Origin: CAZWVM01 sp964637705
GTDB lineage: Bacteria > UBA8481
Assembly: GCA_964637705.1 (NCBI GenBank)
Contig: CAZWVM010000063.1
Coordinates: forward strand, 1-17,880
Reading direction: 5' to 3'
DNA: 17,880 nucleotides
Shown here: positions 6,766-13,695 of the stretch, piece after piece
Layout of the letters: the number at the start of each line of letters is the position of its first letter
Numbering within the stretch: position 1 is the first letter of the stretch
The notes under the pieces: model-generated
Databases searched by the model: none
What the model was told of the DNA's origin: nothing
Seen by the model: only the letters and a program-made list of their open reading frames with translations
Position numbers and translations under genes: made by a program

Positions 6766-7566
6766 TCACTCGATCGCGGGATGGATCCTCAGGGGAAACC
6801 CGAATCGGCGCCCGGCGGCGAGAAAGATCCGCCGGTCCCTCGGACCGGGCACGCCGAAGCGGGACGGAGGCGACGCCGGCGGTTCCCCGCCCGCGGGAAG
6901 CGCGCCGAGGAGCAGGTCGACGGCGCGGTCGTGGAGCTCGTGGTAGGCGGCACAGAGCGTCTTCCCTCCCGCCGCGATGCGCACCTGCGCCAGGACCGGT
7001 CCGTGGTCGTACTCCTCGTCCATCACGTGGATCGTCACGCCGATCTCGTGCTCTCCGTTGAGCATCGCCCAGAAGACGGGATAGGCCCCGGCGTAGGAGG
7101 GCAGGAGCCCGCAGTGCTTGTTGAGAAAGGTGCCCCGCGAAAGAGTGGCGGGCGTCAGCCGCGCCGATGCATGGTAGAAGACGACGGGGCTCCCGTTCCC
7201 GAGTATCTCCGCCAGCTCGGGCCCGTTCATGCGGGGCACGACGTCCAGGGGCAGGCCGAAGCGACGCGCGACCTTCGCGACGGAATAGAAGCGGGTCGGG
7301 CAGGCGAGGTCCAGGGCTGTCGCCGCGACCCGCGCGCCGCCGGCGGCGGCGAGGAAGACCGGGCCCCAGGCGCCCCGCGCCGCGCACGCCGACCGCCACC
7401 GTTCGGCAGGTGTCCGACCGCGGCGGCGGACCACGATGCGCTCGAGGCGGCCGCCTTGCGCCAGCCGCGCCAGCAGATGAGGCAGGTAGAAGGTCTCCTC
7501 GTCGACAACCGCGATCCACGGCCGCGCGCGAAGCCGCTCCAGCGTCAGCTGATCTTCACGCGCCAC
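6766..7566 (-). CDS. Formyltransferase-family protein (Fmt/GART fold)
   Basis: A 266-aa protein. The N-terminus (WIAVVDEETFYLPHLLARL) fits the first strand and helix of formyltransferases that use 10-formyl-tetrahydrofolate. The three catalytic residues of the family are visible: N149 and H151 in FLNKHCGLLPSYAGAYPVFW, and D187 in MDEEYDHGPVLAQ. It lacks the C-terminal OB domain of methionyl-tRNA formyltransferase, so the acceptor is more likely a sugar amine or another small amine. This is inference. The start is GTG, 24 nt after the glnS stop, with AAGGAGG (7580-7586) 13 nt upstream, a rather long spacer. It is probably co-transcribed with glnS. Confidence 0.8.
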   Translation of the reverse strand: MAREDQLTLERLRARPWIAVVDEETFYLPHLLARLAQGGRLERIVVRRRGRTPAERWRSACAARGAWGPVFLAAAGGARVAATALDLACPTRFYSVAKVARRFGLPLDVVPRMNGPELAEILGNGSPVVFYHASARLTPATLSRGTFLNKHCGLLPSYAGAYPVFWAMLNGEHEIGVTIHVMDEEYDHGPVLAQVRIAAGGKTLCAAYHELHDRAVDLLLGALPAGGEPPASPPSRFGVPGPRDRRIFLAAGRRFGFPLRIHPAIE

Positions 7567-7590
7567 GCGCCGGGCCCCGCCTCCTTCGCG

Positions 7591-9321
7591 TCACGCCCCG
7601 CGCTTCTCGATCCTGGCCAGCTCGTCCTTCAGGGTGACGGTGCGGTTGAAGGCCGGCTTGCCGGGCGAGGAGAGGCGGGAATCGACGCAGAAGTAGCCCT
7701 GTCGGAGGAACTGGAAGAGGTCGCCGGGGACGGCCGCGGCCAGCGACGGCTCGAGACGGCAGCCGGAGAGGGTCACGAGGGAATCGGGATTGATGTTCGC
7801 GCGGAAGTCCACGCCCTCGGGCACGTCGTACGGGTTCTCCTTCGTGAAGAGCGGCGAGAAGAGCCTCACGTCGGCCTCGACCGCGTGGCGGGCCGAGACC
7901 CAGTGCAGGGTGCTCTTCACCTTCCGGCCGTCCGGCGTGTTCCCCCCGCGTGTCGCCGGGTCGTAGGTGCAGCGCAATTCGACGACGCGGCCGGTCCCGT
8001 CCTTCACGGCCTCCTCGCAGCGGATCACGTAGGCGTGCTTCAGCCGGACCTCGCGGCCCGGCGCGAGGCGGAAGAAATGCTTCGGGGGATCCTCCCGGAA
8101 ATCGTCCTCCTCGACGAAGATCTCGCGCGAGAACGGCACGCGCCGGGTTCCCGCCGCCGGGTCCTCCGGGTTGTTCTCCGCCTCGAACTCCTCGACCTGC
8201 TCCCCGGGGTAGTTCGTGAGCACGATCTTGAGAGGCCTCAGGACCGCCATCGCGCGCCGCGCGCGGCGGTTCAGGTCCTCTCGCACGCAGTGCTCGAGCA
8301 AGGCCATCTCCACCGTGCTGTTGGTCTTGGCCACGCCGATTTTCTCGCAGAAGGTCCGGATCGCCTCGGGCGTGAAACCGCGCCGACGCAGTCCGCAGAG
8401 CGTGGGCATGCGGGGATCGTCCCAGCCGTCCATCGCCCCGCTCTCGACGAGAGAGAGCAGGAACCGCTTGCTCATGACGGTGTTGGTGAGGTTCAGGCGG
8501 GCGAACTCGTATTGCCGGGGTCGCGCGACGGCCCGCTCCGGCTTCACGCCGAGCGACTGCAGCGTCTCGACGAACCAGTCGTAGAGGGCCCGGTTGTTCT
8601 CGAATTCCAGCGTGCAGATCGAGTGCGTGATCCCCTCGATCCAGTCGCTCTGCCCGTGGGCCCAGTCGTAGGTCGCGTACAGGCACCAGGCGTCGCCGGT
8701 GCGGTGATGCGTGGCGCGCAGGATCCGGTACATCACGGGGTCGCGAAGGACGATGTAGGGCGAGGACATGTCGATCTTCGCGCGCAGCGTCCGGCTGCCG
8801 TCCGGGAATTCGCCCGCCCGCATGCGGCGGAAGAGATCGAGGTTCTCAGCCGGGGAGCGGCCGCGGAAGGCGCTCTCCGTGCCCGGCCGCGTCAGGGTGC
8901 CCCGCGTCCGGCTCACCTCCTCCGCCGGGAGGTCGCAGACGTAGGCCTTCCCCGCCTCGATCATCAGCTCGGCCCAACGGTAGAGTTGTTCGAAATAGTC
9001 GGAAGCGTAGTAGAGGTGCTCGCCCCAGTCGAAACCGAGCCAGCGGATGTCCTCCTGGATCGCCTCGACGTACTCGGTCTCCTCCTTGGAGGGATTCGTG
9101 TCGTCGAAGCGGAGGTGGCACGCGCCCCCGTACTGCCTCGCGACACCGAAGTTCAGGCAGATGGATTTCGCGTGGCCGATGTGGAGGTATCCGTTGGGCT
9201 CCGGGGGAAAGCGCGTCGCGACCCGCGATCCGTGCGTCCCGAGCCGCAGGTCGTTCTCCACGGCCTCGCGGACGAAATCGCGCGCGGTCTCGGGGGCGTT
9301 CTTCGATTCGGGCGTCGTCAT
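7591..9321 (-). CDS. glnS: Glutaminyl-tRNA synthetase
   Basis: A class I synthetase that charges tRNA(Gln) with glutamine directly. It follows E. coli GlnRS closely along the whole length: RFPPEPNGYLHIGHAKSICL (the HIGH motif), LRFDDTNPSKEETEYVEAI, LRAKIDMSSPYIVLRDPVMYRI, EGITHSICTLEFENNR, RPRQYEFARLNLTNTVMSKR (the KMSKS-loop variant VMSKR), DDPRMPTLCGLRRRGFTPE, and a complete anticodon-binding beta-barrel region ending KPAFNRTVTLKDELARIE. I chose the ATG at 9321 (M-T-T-P-E-S, 576 aa) because a -10-like TATCAT overlaps the other in-frame ATG (9330, three codons longer), and neither has a Shine-Dalgarno sequence. The first 15 or so residues are not conserved, so function is unaffected by the choice. 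GlnRS together with GatCAB 1 kb upstream is notable. Confidence 0.96.
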   Translation of the reverse strand: MTTPESKNAPETARDFVREAVENDLRLGTHGSRVATRFPPEPNGYLHIGHAKSICLNFGVARQYGGACHLRFDDTNPSKEETEYVEAIQEDIRWLGFDWGEHLYYASDYFEQLYRWAELMIEAGKAYVCDLPAEEVSRTRGTLTRPGTESAFRGRSPAENLDLFRRMRAGEFPDGSRTLRAKIDMSSPYIVLRDPVMYRILRATHHRTGDAWCLYATYDWAHGQSDWIEGITHSICTLEFENNRALYDWFVETLQSLGVKPERAVARPRQYEFARLNLTNTVMSKRFLLSLVESGAMDGWDDPRMPTLCGLRRRGFTPEAIRTFCEKIGVAKTNSTVEMALLEHCVREDLNRRARRAMAVLRPLKIVLTNYPGEQVEEFEAENNPEDPAAGTRRVPFSREIFVEEDDFREDPPKHFFRLAPGREVRLKHAYVIRCEEAVKDGTGRVVELRCTYDPATRGGNTPDGRKVKSTLHWVSARHAVEADVRLFSPLFTKENPYDVPEGVDFRANINPDSLVTLSGCRLEPSLAAAVPGDLFQFLRQGYFCVDSRLSSPGKPAFNRTVTLKDELARIEKRGA

Positions 9322-9328
9322 GGAGTCC

Positions 9329-9356
9329 ATGATACCGGGCGGGGCTCAGGCTTCAA
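9329..9356 (-). promoter_or_regulatory. Promoter of glnS, implying a leaderless mRNA
   Basis: Minus-strand TTGAAG (9351-9356) and TATCAT (9329-9334) are spaced by 16 nt. The ATG at 9321 begins 7 nt after the -10 element, where transcription itself should start. Confidence 0.45.
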
Positions 9357-9377
9357 GGATCAAGGGGGGGAACGCGC

Positions 9378-9420
9378 GAAAAGGGCGAACCACGAGAGAG
9401 CGTCTCCCGCGGTCCGCCCT
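9378..9420 (-). terminator. Intrinsic terminator of flgM
   Basis: A long hairpin with an 18-bp stem including G-T pairs (9382-9399 with 9403-9420) and a 3-nt loop is followed on the minus strand by TTTT. It starts 34 nt after the flgM stop and ends before the glnS promoter. It is the only terminator in the window with a T-run. Confidence 0.75.
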
Positions 9421-9454
9421 GCCTGGTCAGTTCTTCGTCAGGTAGCGCGTCTTC

Positions 9455-9757
9455 TTACAAACCCATCGAGTCGACAATGCGGTTGGCGATTTCCTCGACC
9501 ACCTGGTCGGTGATCAAGGTCCCGTTCTGCAGTTTCTCCTTCGCGGCAGCCACCTTGTCCTCTCGGACTTCCTGGGCTTCCCGGGCGGCCTTCGTCACCG
9601 CCTCGCGAAGAACTGACAGACGACGGGAATCGGAAATCTCCACGCGATCGTTGCGCTCGGACTTCCGTTCTGCGGCCTCCGTGCCGGACTCTCGGCGGAT
9701 CTGGTTGGAGTAGACAGACTGGATATTGGTGAAGGTGCCAATCTTGTCGATAACCAT
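9455..9757 (-). CDS. flgM: Flagellar anti-sigma-28 factor FlgM
   Basis: A 100-aa protein with the FlgM layout. It has a flexible polar N-terminal half, then RNDRVEISDSRRLSVL (35-50, the conserved 'DxVxIS' block) and the C-terminal sigma-binding helices AREAQEVREDKVAAAKEKLQ with NGTLITDQVVEEIANRIV (compare VREEKV...I..GTY.VD...IA..ML in the family). FlgM holds sigma-28 (FliA) inactive until the hook is finished and FlgM is secreted. The start is ATG at 9757 with AAGGAGGT 7 nt upstream. It is a single-gene unit with its own promoter and terminator. No other flagellar gene is in the window. Confidence 0.85.
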   Translation of the reverse strand: MVIDKIGTFTNIQSVYSNQIRRESGTEAAERKSERNDRVEISDSRRLSVLREAVTKAAREAQEVREDKVAAAKEKLQNGTLITDQVVEEIANRIVDSMGL

Positions 9758-9784
9758 GACCCGAACCTCCTTTTCTACTTCCTA

Positions 9785-9812
9785 TTATCGGTCGTCCGAG
9801 GGGATGACTTTA
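9785..9812 (-). promoter_or_regulatory. Sigma-28 (FliA)-type promoter of flgM
   Basis: Minus-strand TAAA (9809-9812) and ACCGATAA (9785-9792) are 16 nt apart. The sigma-28 consensus is TAAA-N15-GCCGATAA, so the match is very good apart from the first -10 base and a spacer 1 nt longer. The predicted start, about 9778, leaves a leader of about 20 nt carrying the strong ribosome site. Class 3 expression of flgM by sigma-28 is known in Salmonella. Confidence 0.65.
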
Positions 9813-9853
9813 GCTCTTTTTGGAGTTACGGACAATCAATTTCACATTTCTAT

Positions 9854-10279
9854 TCATTTCATTTCCTTCAACTTGCGGAGATTGTTCGCTTCTTTTCGCA
9901 TTGTCTCGGCCGCCTCCGCAAGCTTGATCCCATCCGCCCCCGCCTCCTGCGCCGCCGCGAGAAGCCTCGCACCCTGGGCGTCCCACCGCGCCAGGATCTC
10001 GTCGAGAACCGCCGCATCAACCCCCGGCTTTGCTTCGCTTTTCTTCACCAGCGCCGCGGCGTCGTCGACAAGCTTGTCGTAGTTCTGCCGGAGATCGTCG
10101 TAGGGTTCGGCCGCGACATAAGTTCCGAGGAGCGCCGCGAGAAGACAGGCGACGGGAATCGCGGAGAAGACCCACTGGTGCTCGCTGTACATCATGACGA
10201 CGGCGGCGCCGAGGATCCCGAGGAAGAATCCCCCGACGGCGGACATCACGTACGACGGTTCCGAGATCTTCTCATTCAT
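9854..10279 (-). CDS. Two-TM hypothetical protein with helical tail
   Basis: I do not recognise a family. The 141-aa protein has two membrane helices (about 10-31, YVMSAVGGFFLGILGAAVVM; and 37-57, VFSAIPVACLLAALLGTYVA). A long charged alpha-helical segment follows (about 60-141), rich in A, K, E and D with heptad-like spacing, likely cytoplasmic or periplasmic coiled coil. The ATG overlaps the end of gatB by 8 nt (ATGAATGA) and has GGAGGA about 7 nt upstream, so it is the last cistron of the gat operon. No functional link with tRNA amidation is evident. Confidence 0.75.
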   Translation of the reverse strand: MNEKISEPSYVMSAVGGFFLGILGAAVVMMYSEHQWVFSAIPVACLLAALLGTYVAAEPYDDLRQNYDKLVDDAAALVKKSEAKPGVDAAVLDEILARWDAQGARLLAAAQEAGADGIKLAEAAETMRKEANNLRKLKEMK

Positions 10280-11696
10280 CGAGCATCCTCCCGAGCATCT
10301 TGTTCACCAGGGGCGGGTTCGCCTTGCCGCCCGACTTCTTCATGACCGCTCCCACCAGAAATCCGATCGCGTTCTTCTTCCCCTCCCTGTACTGGGCGGC
10401 CGGCCCGGGATTCTCCGCGATGACGGCGCGCACGATCTCCTCCAGCGCCGACTCGTCCGTGATCTGCAGGAGTCCCTTCCTCTTCACGATCTCGCCCGGA
10501 GCCTCGCCGCTCTCCATCATCTCCGGCAGGATCTCCTTCGCGATCTTCCCGCTGATCGTGCCGTCGTCGATCAGCTTCACGAGCGCGGCCAGCGCGTCCG
10601 GCGCGACGCGGGCCGCGGCGGGATCCGCGTCGCCGAGCGCCTTGAGGAAATCCGTGAGCACCCAGTTCGCGATCGTCTTCGCCCCCGCCGGATGCGCGGC
10701 GACGGCCGCCTCGAAGAACTCCGCCAGGGAACGCCGCGCCGTGAGGATCCCGGCGTCGCGTTCCGAGAGCCCGAGCGACTCGACGTAGCGCCTCGCCCGC
10801 GTCTCCGGCATCTCCGGCAGGCGCGCCCGCACCTCCGCCACGAACTCCGGCGGCAGGCGGAAGCTCACGAGGTCCGGGTCGGGGAAGTATCGATAATCGT
10901 GCGACTCCTCCTTCCCTCTCATGCTCCGCGTCACGCCGCGGTCGAAGTCCCAGAGCCGCGTCTCCTGTCGAATCCTCTCCCCGTCCTCGACGCAGGCTTC
11001 CTGCCGCGCGATCTCGTGCCTCAGCGCCTCGCGCACCGCCTTGAAGGAGTTGAGGTTCTTCACCTCGACCTTGACGCCGAGCTTCGTCTCGCCCCGCGGG
11101 CGCACCGAGACGTTCGCGTCGCAGCGCAGGCTCCCCTCCTCCATGTTGCAGTCCGAGACCCCGCCGTATTCGAGGATCCGCTTGAGCGTCGAGAGATACT
11201 CGTAGGCCTCGTCCGGCGTGCGGAGATCCGGCTCCGAGACGATCTCGATCAGGGGCGTCCCGGCGCGATTGAGGTCCACGCGGGTGTAGGTTGATTCGTC
11301 GAGGTTCTCGGCCGTGTGCAGGAGCTTGCCCGCGTCCTCCTCCATGTGGATCCGGGTGAGACCGATGAAACGGCCGTTGGAAAGCGCGATCCCGCCTCCC
11401 TTGGAGAGAGGGAGATCGAACTGGGAGATCTGGTAGGCCTTCGGGAGATCGGGGTAGAAGTAGTTCTTGCGGTCGAACTTCATGCGCGGCGCGATGCTCC
11501 CGCCCAGGGCCAGGGCCGCTAGCGTCGCCAGCTCCAGGGCATGACGGTTGAGGACCGGGAGCGCGCCGGGGAGCCCGAGGCAGACCGGGCAGACATTCGT
11601 GTTCGGATCGGAGCCGAAGCGGTTCGGGCAGGCGCAGAAGATCTTCGTCCGGGTCAGGAGCTGGACGTGGACCTCGAGACCGATCACGGCCTCCAA
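10272..11696 (-). CDS. gatB: Aspartyl/glutamyl-tRNA amidotransferase subunit B
   Basis: GatB binds the misacylated tRNA and holds the kinase site of the GatCAB amidotransferase. The protein has the family blocks EAVIGLEVHVQL, NVCPVCLGLPGALPVLN (with the zinc-site Cys pair; the other pair is CAC near IFCAC), KNYFYPDLPKAYQISQ, GLTRIHMEEDAGKL, DLNRAGTPLIEIVSEPDLR, EEGSLRCDANVSVR, DYRYFPDPDL, and a C-terminal YqeY-like domain ending NPPLVNKMLGRMLDE. I chose the TTG start at 11694-11696 because it gives M-E-A-V-I-G-L-E-V-H, the canonical N-terminus, with GGGAGGG (11706-11712) 9 nt upstream and a normal 474-aa length. Six GTG codons in the upstream repeat array are also in frame and could add up to 42 residues of V-S-G-P-x-A repeats. 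Confidence 0.95.
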   Translation of the reverse strand: MEAVIGLEVHVQLLTRTKIFCACPNRFGSDPNTNVCPVCLGLPGALPVLNRHALELATLAALALGGSIAPRMKFDRKNYFYPDLPKAYQISQFDLPLSKGGGIALSNGRFIGLTRIHMEEDAGKLLHTAENLDESTYTRVDLNRAGTPLIEIVSEPDLRTPDEAYEYLSTLKRILEYGGVSDCNMEEGSLRCDANVSVRPRGETKLGVKVEVKNLNSFKAVREALRHEIARQEACVEDGERIRQETRLWDFDRGVTRSMRGKEESHDYRYFPDPDLVSFRLPPEFVAEVRARLPEMPETRARRYVESLGLSERDAGILTARRSLAEFFEAAVAAHPAGAKTIANWVLTDFLKALGDADPAAARVAPDALAALVKLIDDGTISGKIAKEILPEMMESGEAPGEIVKRKGLLQITDESALEEIVRAVIAENPGPAAQYREGKKNAIGFLVGAVMKKSGGKANPPLVNKMLGRMLDE

Positions 11697-11721
11697 GGCG
11701 GTCGTCCCTCCCGCGACGACG

Positions 11722-11825
11722 GGGCCGCTCACGGCGGTTGGGCCGCTCACGGCGGCTGGGCCGCTCACGGCGGTTGGGCCGCTCACGGCGGCTGGGCCGC
11801 TCACGGCGGCTGGGCCGCTCACGGC
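11722..11825. repeat. 18-bp tandem repeat array between gatA and gatB
   Basis: Five full 18-bp units start at 11722, 11740, 11758, 11776 and 11794, and a partial sixth (14 bp) at 11812 overlaps the end of gatA. The plus-strand unit is gggccgctcacggcggYt, differing only at Y (T,C,T,C,C). On the coding strand each unit holds GTGAGC, so each repeats the GTGA stop/start-type junction: the TGA of the first is the gatA stop, and each GTG is in frame with gatB. Each unit can fold a small GCCGC-CGTGA-GCGGC hairpin with GTG in the loop. Confidence 0.9.
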
Positions 11826-13252
11826 TCGAACCCCGCGGGCTGGCGCTCGTGCCAGTCCGTGAGCCTCTGGTAGGCGTCGGCCGCCCCGAGGATCGTCGAC
11901 TCCGCGAAGGGCTTGCCGATGAGTTGCAGCCCGATCGGCAAGGGCGGCGCGCCCGTCGAGAAGCCGCAAGGGATGGAGACCGCCGGGAGCCCGGCGAGAT
12001 TCACGGAGATCGTGTAGATGTCCTGCAGGTACATCGTCAGCGGATCCTCGGTCTTCTCGCCGAAGCGGAAGGCGGGGGTGGGCGAAGTCGGCGTCGCGAT
12101 GACGTCGACCGATGCAAAGGCCTCGAGGAAATCGCGCTGGATCAGAGTCCTCACCTCGAGAGCCTTCTTGTAGTAGGCGTCGTAGTAACCGGCCGAGAGG
12201 GCGTAGGTGCCGAGCATGATGCGTCGCTTCACCTCCGCGCCGAACCCGGCCCCGCGCGTCGCGCGGTAGGTCGGCACGAGCGCGCCGTCGTCCTTGCGGA
12301 GACCGTAGCGGATGCCGTCGAAGCGGGAGAGGTTGGAGGAGGCCTCGGCGGTCGCGACGAGGTAGTAGACCGCGATCGCATGCTCCGTGTGGGGAAGCGA
12401 GATCTCCTCGAGACGCGCGCCGGCGGACTCGAGGGTTCCGAGCGCGGACCGCACCGCGGCCTCGACCTCCGCATCGAGCCCCTTCGCGAAATACTCGCGC
12501 GGCACGCCGACGCGCAGGCCCTTCACCTCGCCGGTCAGCGCCGCCGAGAAATCCTCGACCGGCACGTTCGCCGAGGTGGAATCGTGGGCGTCGTGGCCGG
12601 CGATCGCGCCGAGGATCAGGGCCGCGTCCCGGGCGTCATGCGCGACGGGACCGATCTGGTCGAGAGAGGAGGCGTAGGCGACGAGGCCGTAGCGCGAGAC
12701 GCGGCCGTAGGTCGGCTTGAGACCCGTCACGCCGCAGAAGGAGGCGGGCTGGCGGATCGAGCCGCCGGTGTCGGAACCGAGCGCGGCCGGCACCAGCCCC
12801 GCGGCGACGGCCGCGGCCGCGCCCCCGGAGGATCCGCCCGGCACGTGTTCGAGCGACCACGGATTGCGGCAGGGGCCAAAGCCCGAGTTCTCGTTGGAGG
12901 ATCCCATGGCGAACTCGTCCATGTTCAGCTTCCCCGGGATCCAGGCGCCCGCGGCGAGCAGTTTCTCGACCGCGGTCGCGTTGTAGGGCGCGCGGTAGCC
13001 CTCGAGGATTCTCGAGGCGCAGGTCGTGGGCATCCCGACGGTCGTCATGTTGTCCTTCACCGCGACGGGCAGGCCGTGAAGCGGCGCCGGGGCCGGCGCG
13101 GACGGGGCGGCCTCGTTCAGGTGGAGAAAGGCCCCGAGCCGTTCGTTGAGGCGCGCGGCGCGGTCGGCGCAGGACCGCGCGACCTCGACGGCCGTGAAGT
13201 CGCCGCGCTCGAGACCGGCGATGAGCGCGTGGAGGGTCCGGGGATGGCTCAT
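11819..13252 (-). CDS. gatA: Aspartyl/glutamyl-tRNA amidotransferase subunit A
   Basis: GatA is the glutaminase (amidase-signature) subunit that frees ammonia for GatB. The 477-aa length is normal. The Ser-cisSer-Lys triad is visible: K66 in LPVAVKDN, S141 in PGGSSGGAAA, and nucleophile S165 in LGSDTGGSIRQPASFCG. The spacing 66/141/165 equals that of S. aureus GatA (79/154/178). Family blocks SSNENSGFGPCRNPW and GRVSRYGLVAYASSLDQIGP are present, and a C-terminal GLPAVSIPCGF follows. The ATG overlaps the gatC stop as ATGA, and its own stop lies in the first copy of the 18-bp repeat. Confidence 0.97.
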   Translation of the reverse strand: MSHPRTLHALIAGLERGDFTAVEVARSCADRAARLNERLGAFLHLNEAAPSAPAPAPLHGLPVAVKDNMTTVGMPTTCASRILEGYRAPYNATAVEKLLAAGAWIPGKLNMDEFAMGSSNENSGFGPCRNPWSLEHVPGGSSGGAAAAVAAGLVPAALGSDTGGSIRQPASFCGVTGLKPTYGRVSRYGLVAYASSLDQIGPVAHDARDAALILGAIAGHDAHDSTSANVPVEDFSAALTGEVKGLRVGVPREYFAKGLDAEVEAAVRSALGTLESAGARLEEISLPHTEHAIAVYYLVATAEASSNLSRFDGIRYGLRKDDGALVPTYRATRGAGFGAEVKRRIMLGTYALSAGYYDAYYKKALEVRTLIQRDFLEAFASVDVIATPTSPTPAFRFGEKTEDPLTMYLQDIYTISVNLAGLPAVSIPCGFSTGAPPLPIGLQLIGKPFAESTILGAADAYQRLTDWHERQPAGFEP

Positions 13253-13533
13253 ACGATCCGGGGCGCGACGAAGCAGCCGTCCTCCGACTGCGGCGCCTCC
13301 GCGAGAACGATGTCGCGGTCGAGGCTCTCGCCGGGCTCGTCGGGGCGCCAGACGTCGACGAGGTCCAGGACGTGCGTCGTCGGCGGCACGTCCTTCGTAT
13401 CGATCGCGCGGATCGAGTCGGCGTAGTCGAGGACGCGGGAGAGGTCGGCGGCGTACCGCGCGGCCTCCTCGTCGGTCACCGCGAGGCGCGCGAGCGCCGC
13501 GATCCGGCGGACTTCATCGATGGTGATGGACAT
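13249..13533 (-). CDS. gatC: Aspartyl/glutamyl-tRNA amidotransferase subunit C
   Basis: A 94-aa protein that wraps around GatA and GatB and stabilises the complex. The N-terminus MSITIDEVRRIAALARLAVTDEEA is standard, followed by VLDYADSIRAIDTKDVPPTTHVLDL, the WRPDEPGESLDRDIVLAEAP block and DGCFVAPRIV at the end. The start is the ATG at 13533. A longer open frame upstream adds non-conserved sequence and overruns the promoter. No Shine-Dalgarno sequence precedes the ATG (CCCCTC), which fits the leaderless promoter described separately. Confidence 0.95.
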   Translation of the reverse strand: MSITIDEVRRIAALARLAVTDEEAARYAADLSRVLDYADSIRAIDTKDVPPTTHVLDLVDVWRPDEPGESLDRDIVLAEAPQSEDGCFVAPRIV

Positions 13534-13539
13534 GAGGGG

Positions 13540-13568
13540 ATGATAGGTGTGGGAACCATGGATGGCAA
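13540..13568 (-). promoter_or_regulatory. Promoter of the gatCAB operon, implying a leaderless mRNA
   Basis: Minus-strand TTGCCA (13563-13568) and TATCAT (13540-13545) have an ideal 17-nt spacer. Only 6 nt separate the -10 element from the gatC ATG, so the A of ATG is the expected +1. Confidence 0.6.
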
Positions 13569-13695
13569 GAAAGGCGTGAAGACGCGCGGTATCGGCCGGC
13601 GCCGATCCCGGGCCGAAGCGTTCCAGCGGTGGCATGCCCGACGGGGAGGAATAAGGCCCGATGCCGTTCTCGCGTGATGGGCCGATCGTGCGCGT

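Noticed and set aside
6781..9513. 910-codon plus-strand open frame
   Set aside because: It runs antisense through both the formyltransferase gene and glnS, which are well supported; its sequence shows no family pattern.
11722..11825. CRISPR-like array
   Set aside because: The 18-bp units are directly adjacent with no spacers and sit between two coupled genes; no cas gene is present.
10272..11969. 565-codon version of gatB starting inside gatA
   Set aside because: The extra N-terminal part is shadow sequence of gatA; a TTG with a good ribosome site gives the canonical GatB N-terminus.
13569..13695. Possible terminator after the exported-protein gene (GGCCC...GGGCC then TTATT on the minus strand)
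   Set aside because: Only five paired bases around a loop of about 20 nt; too weak to call.
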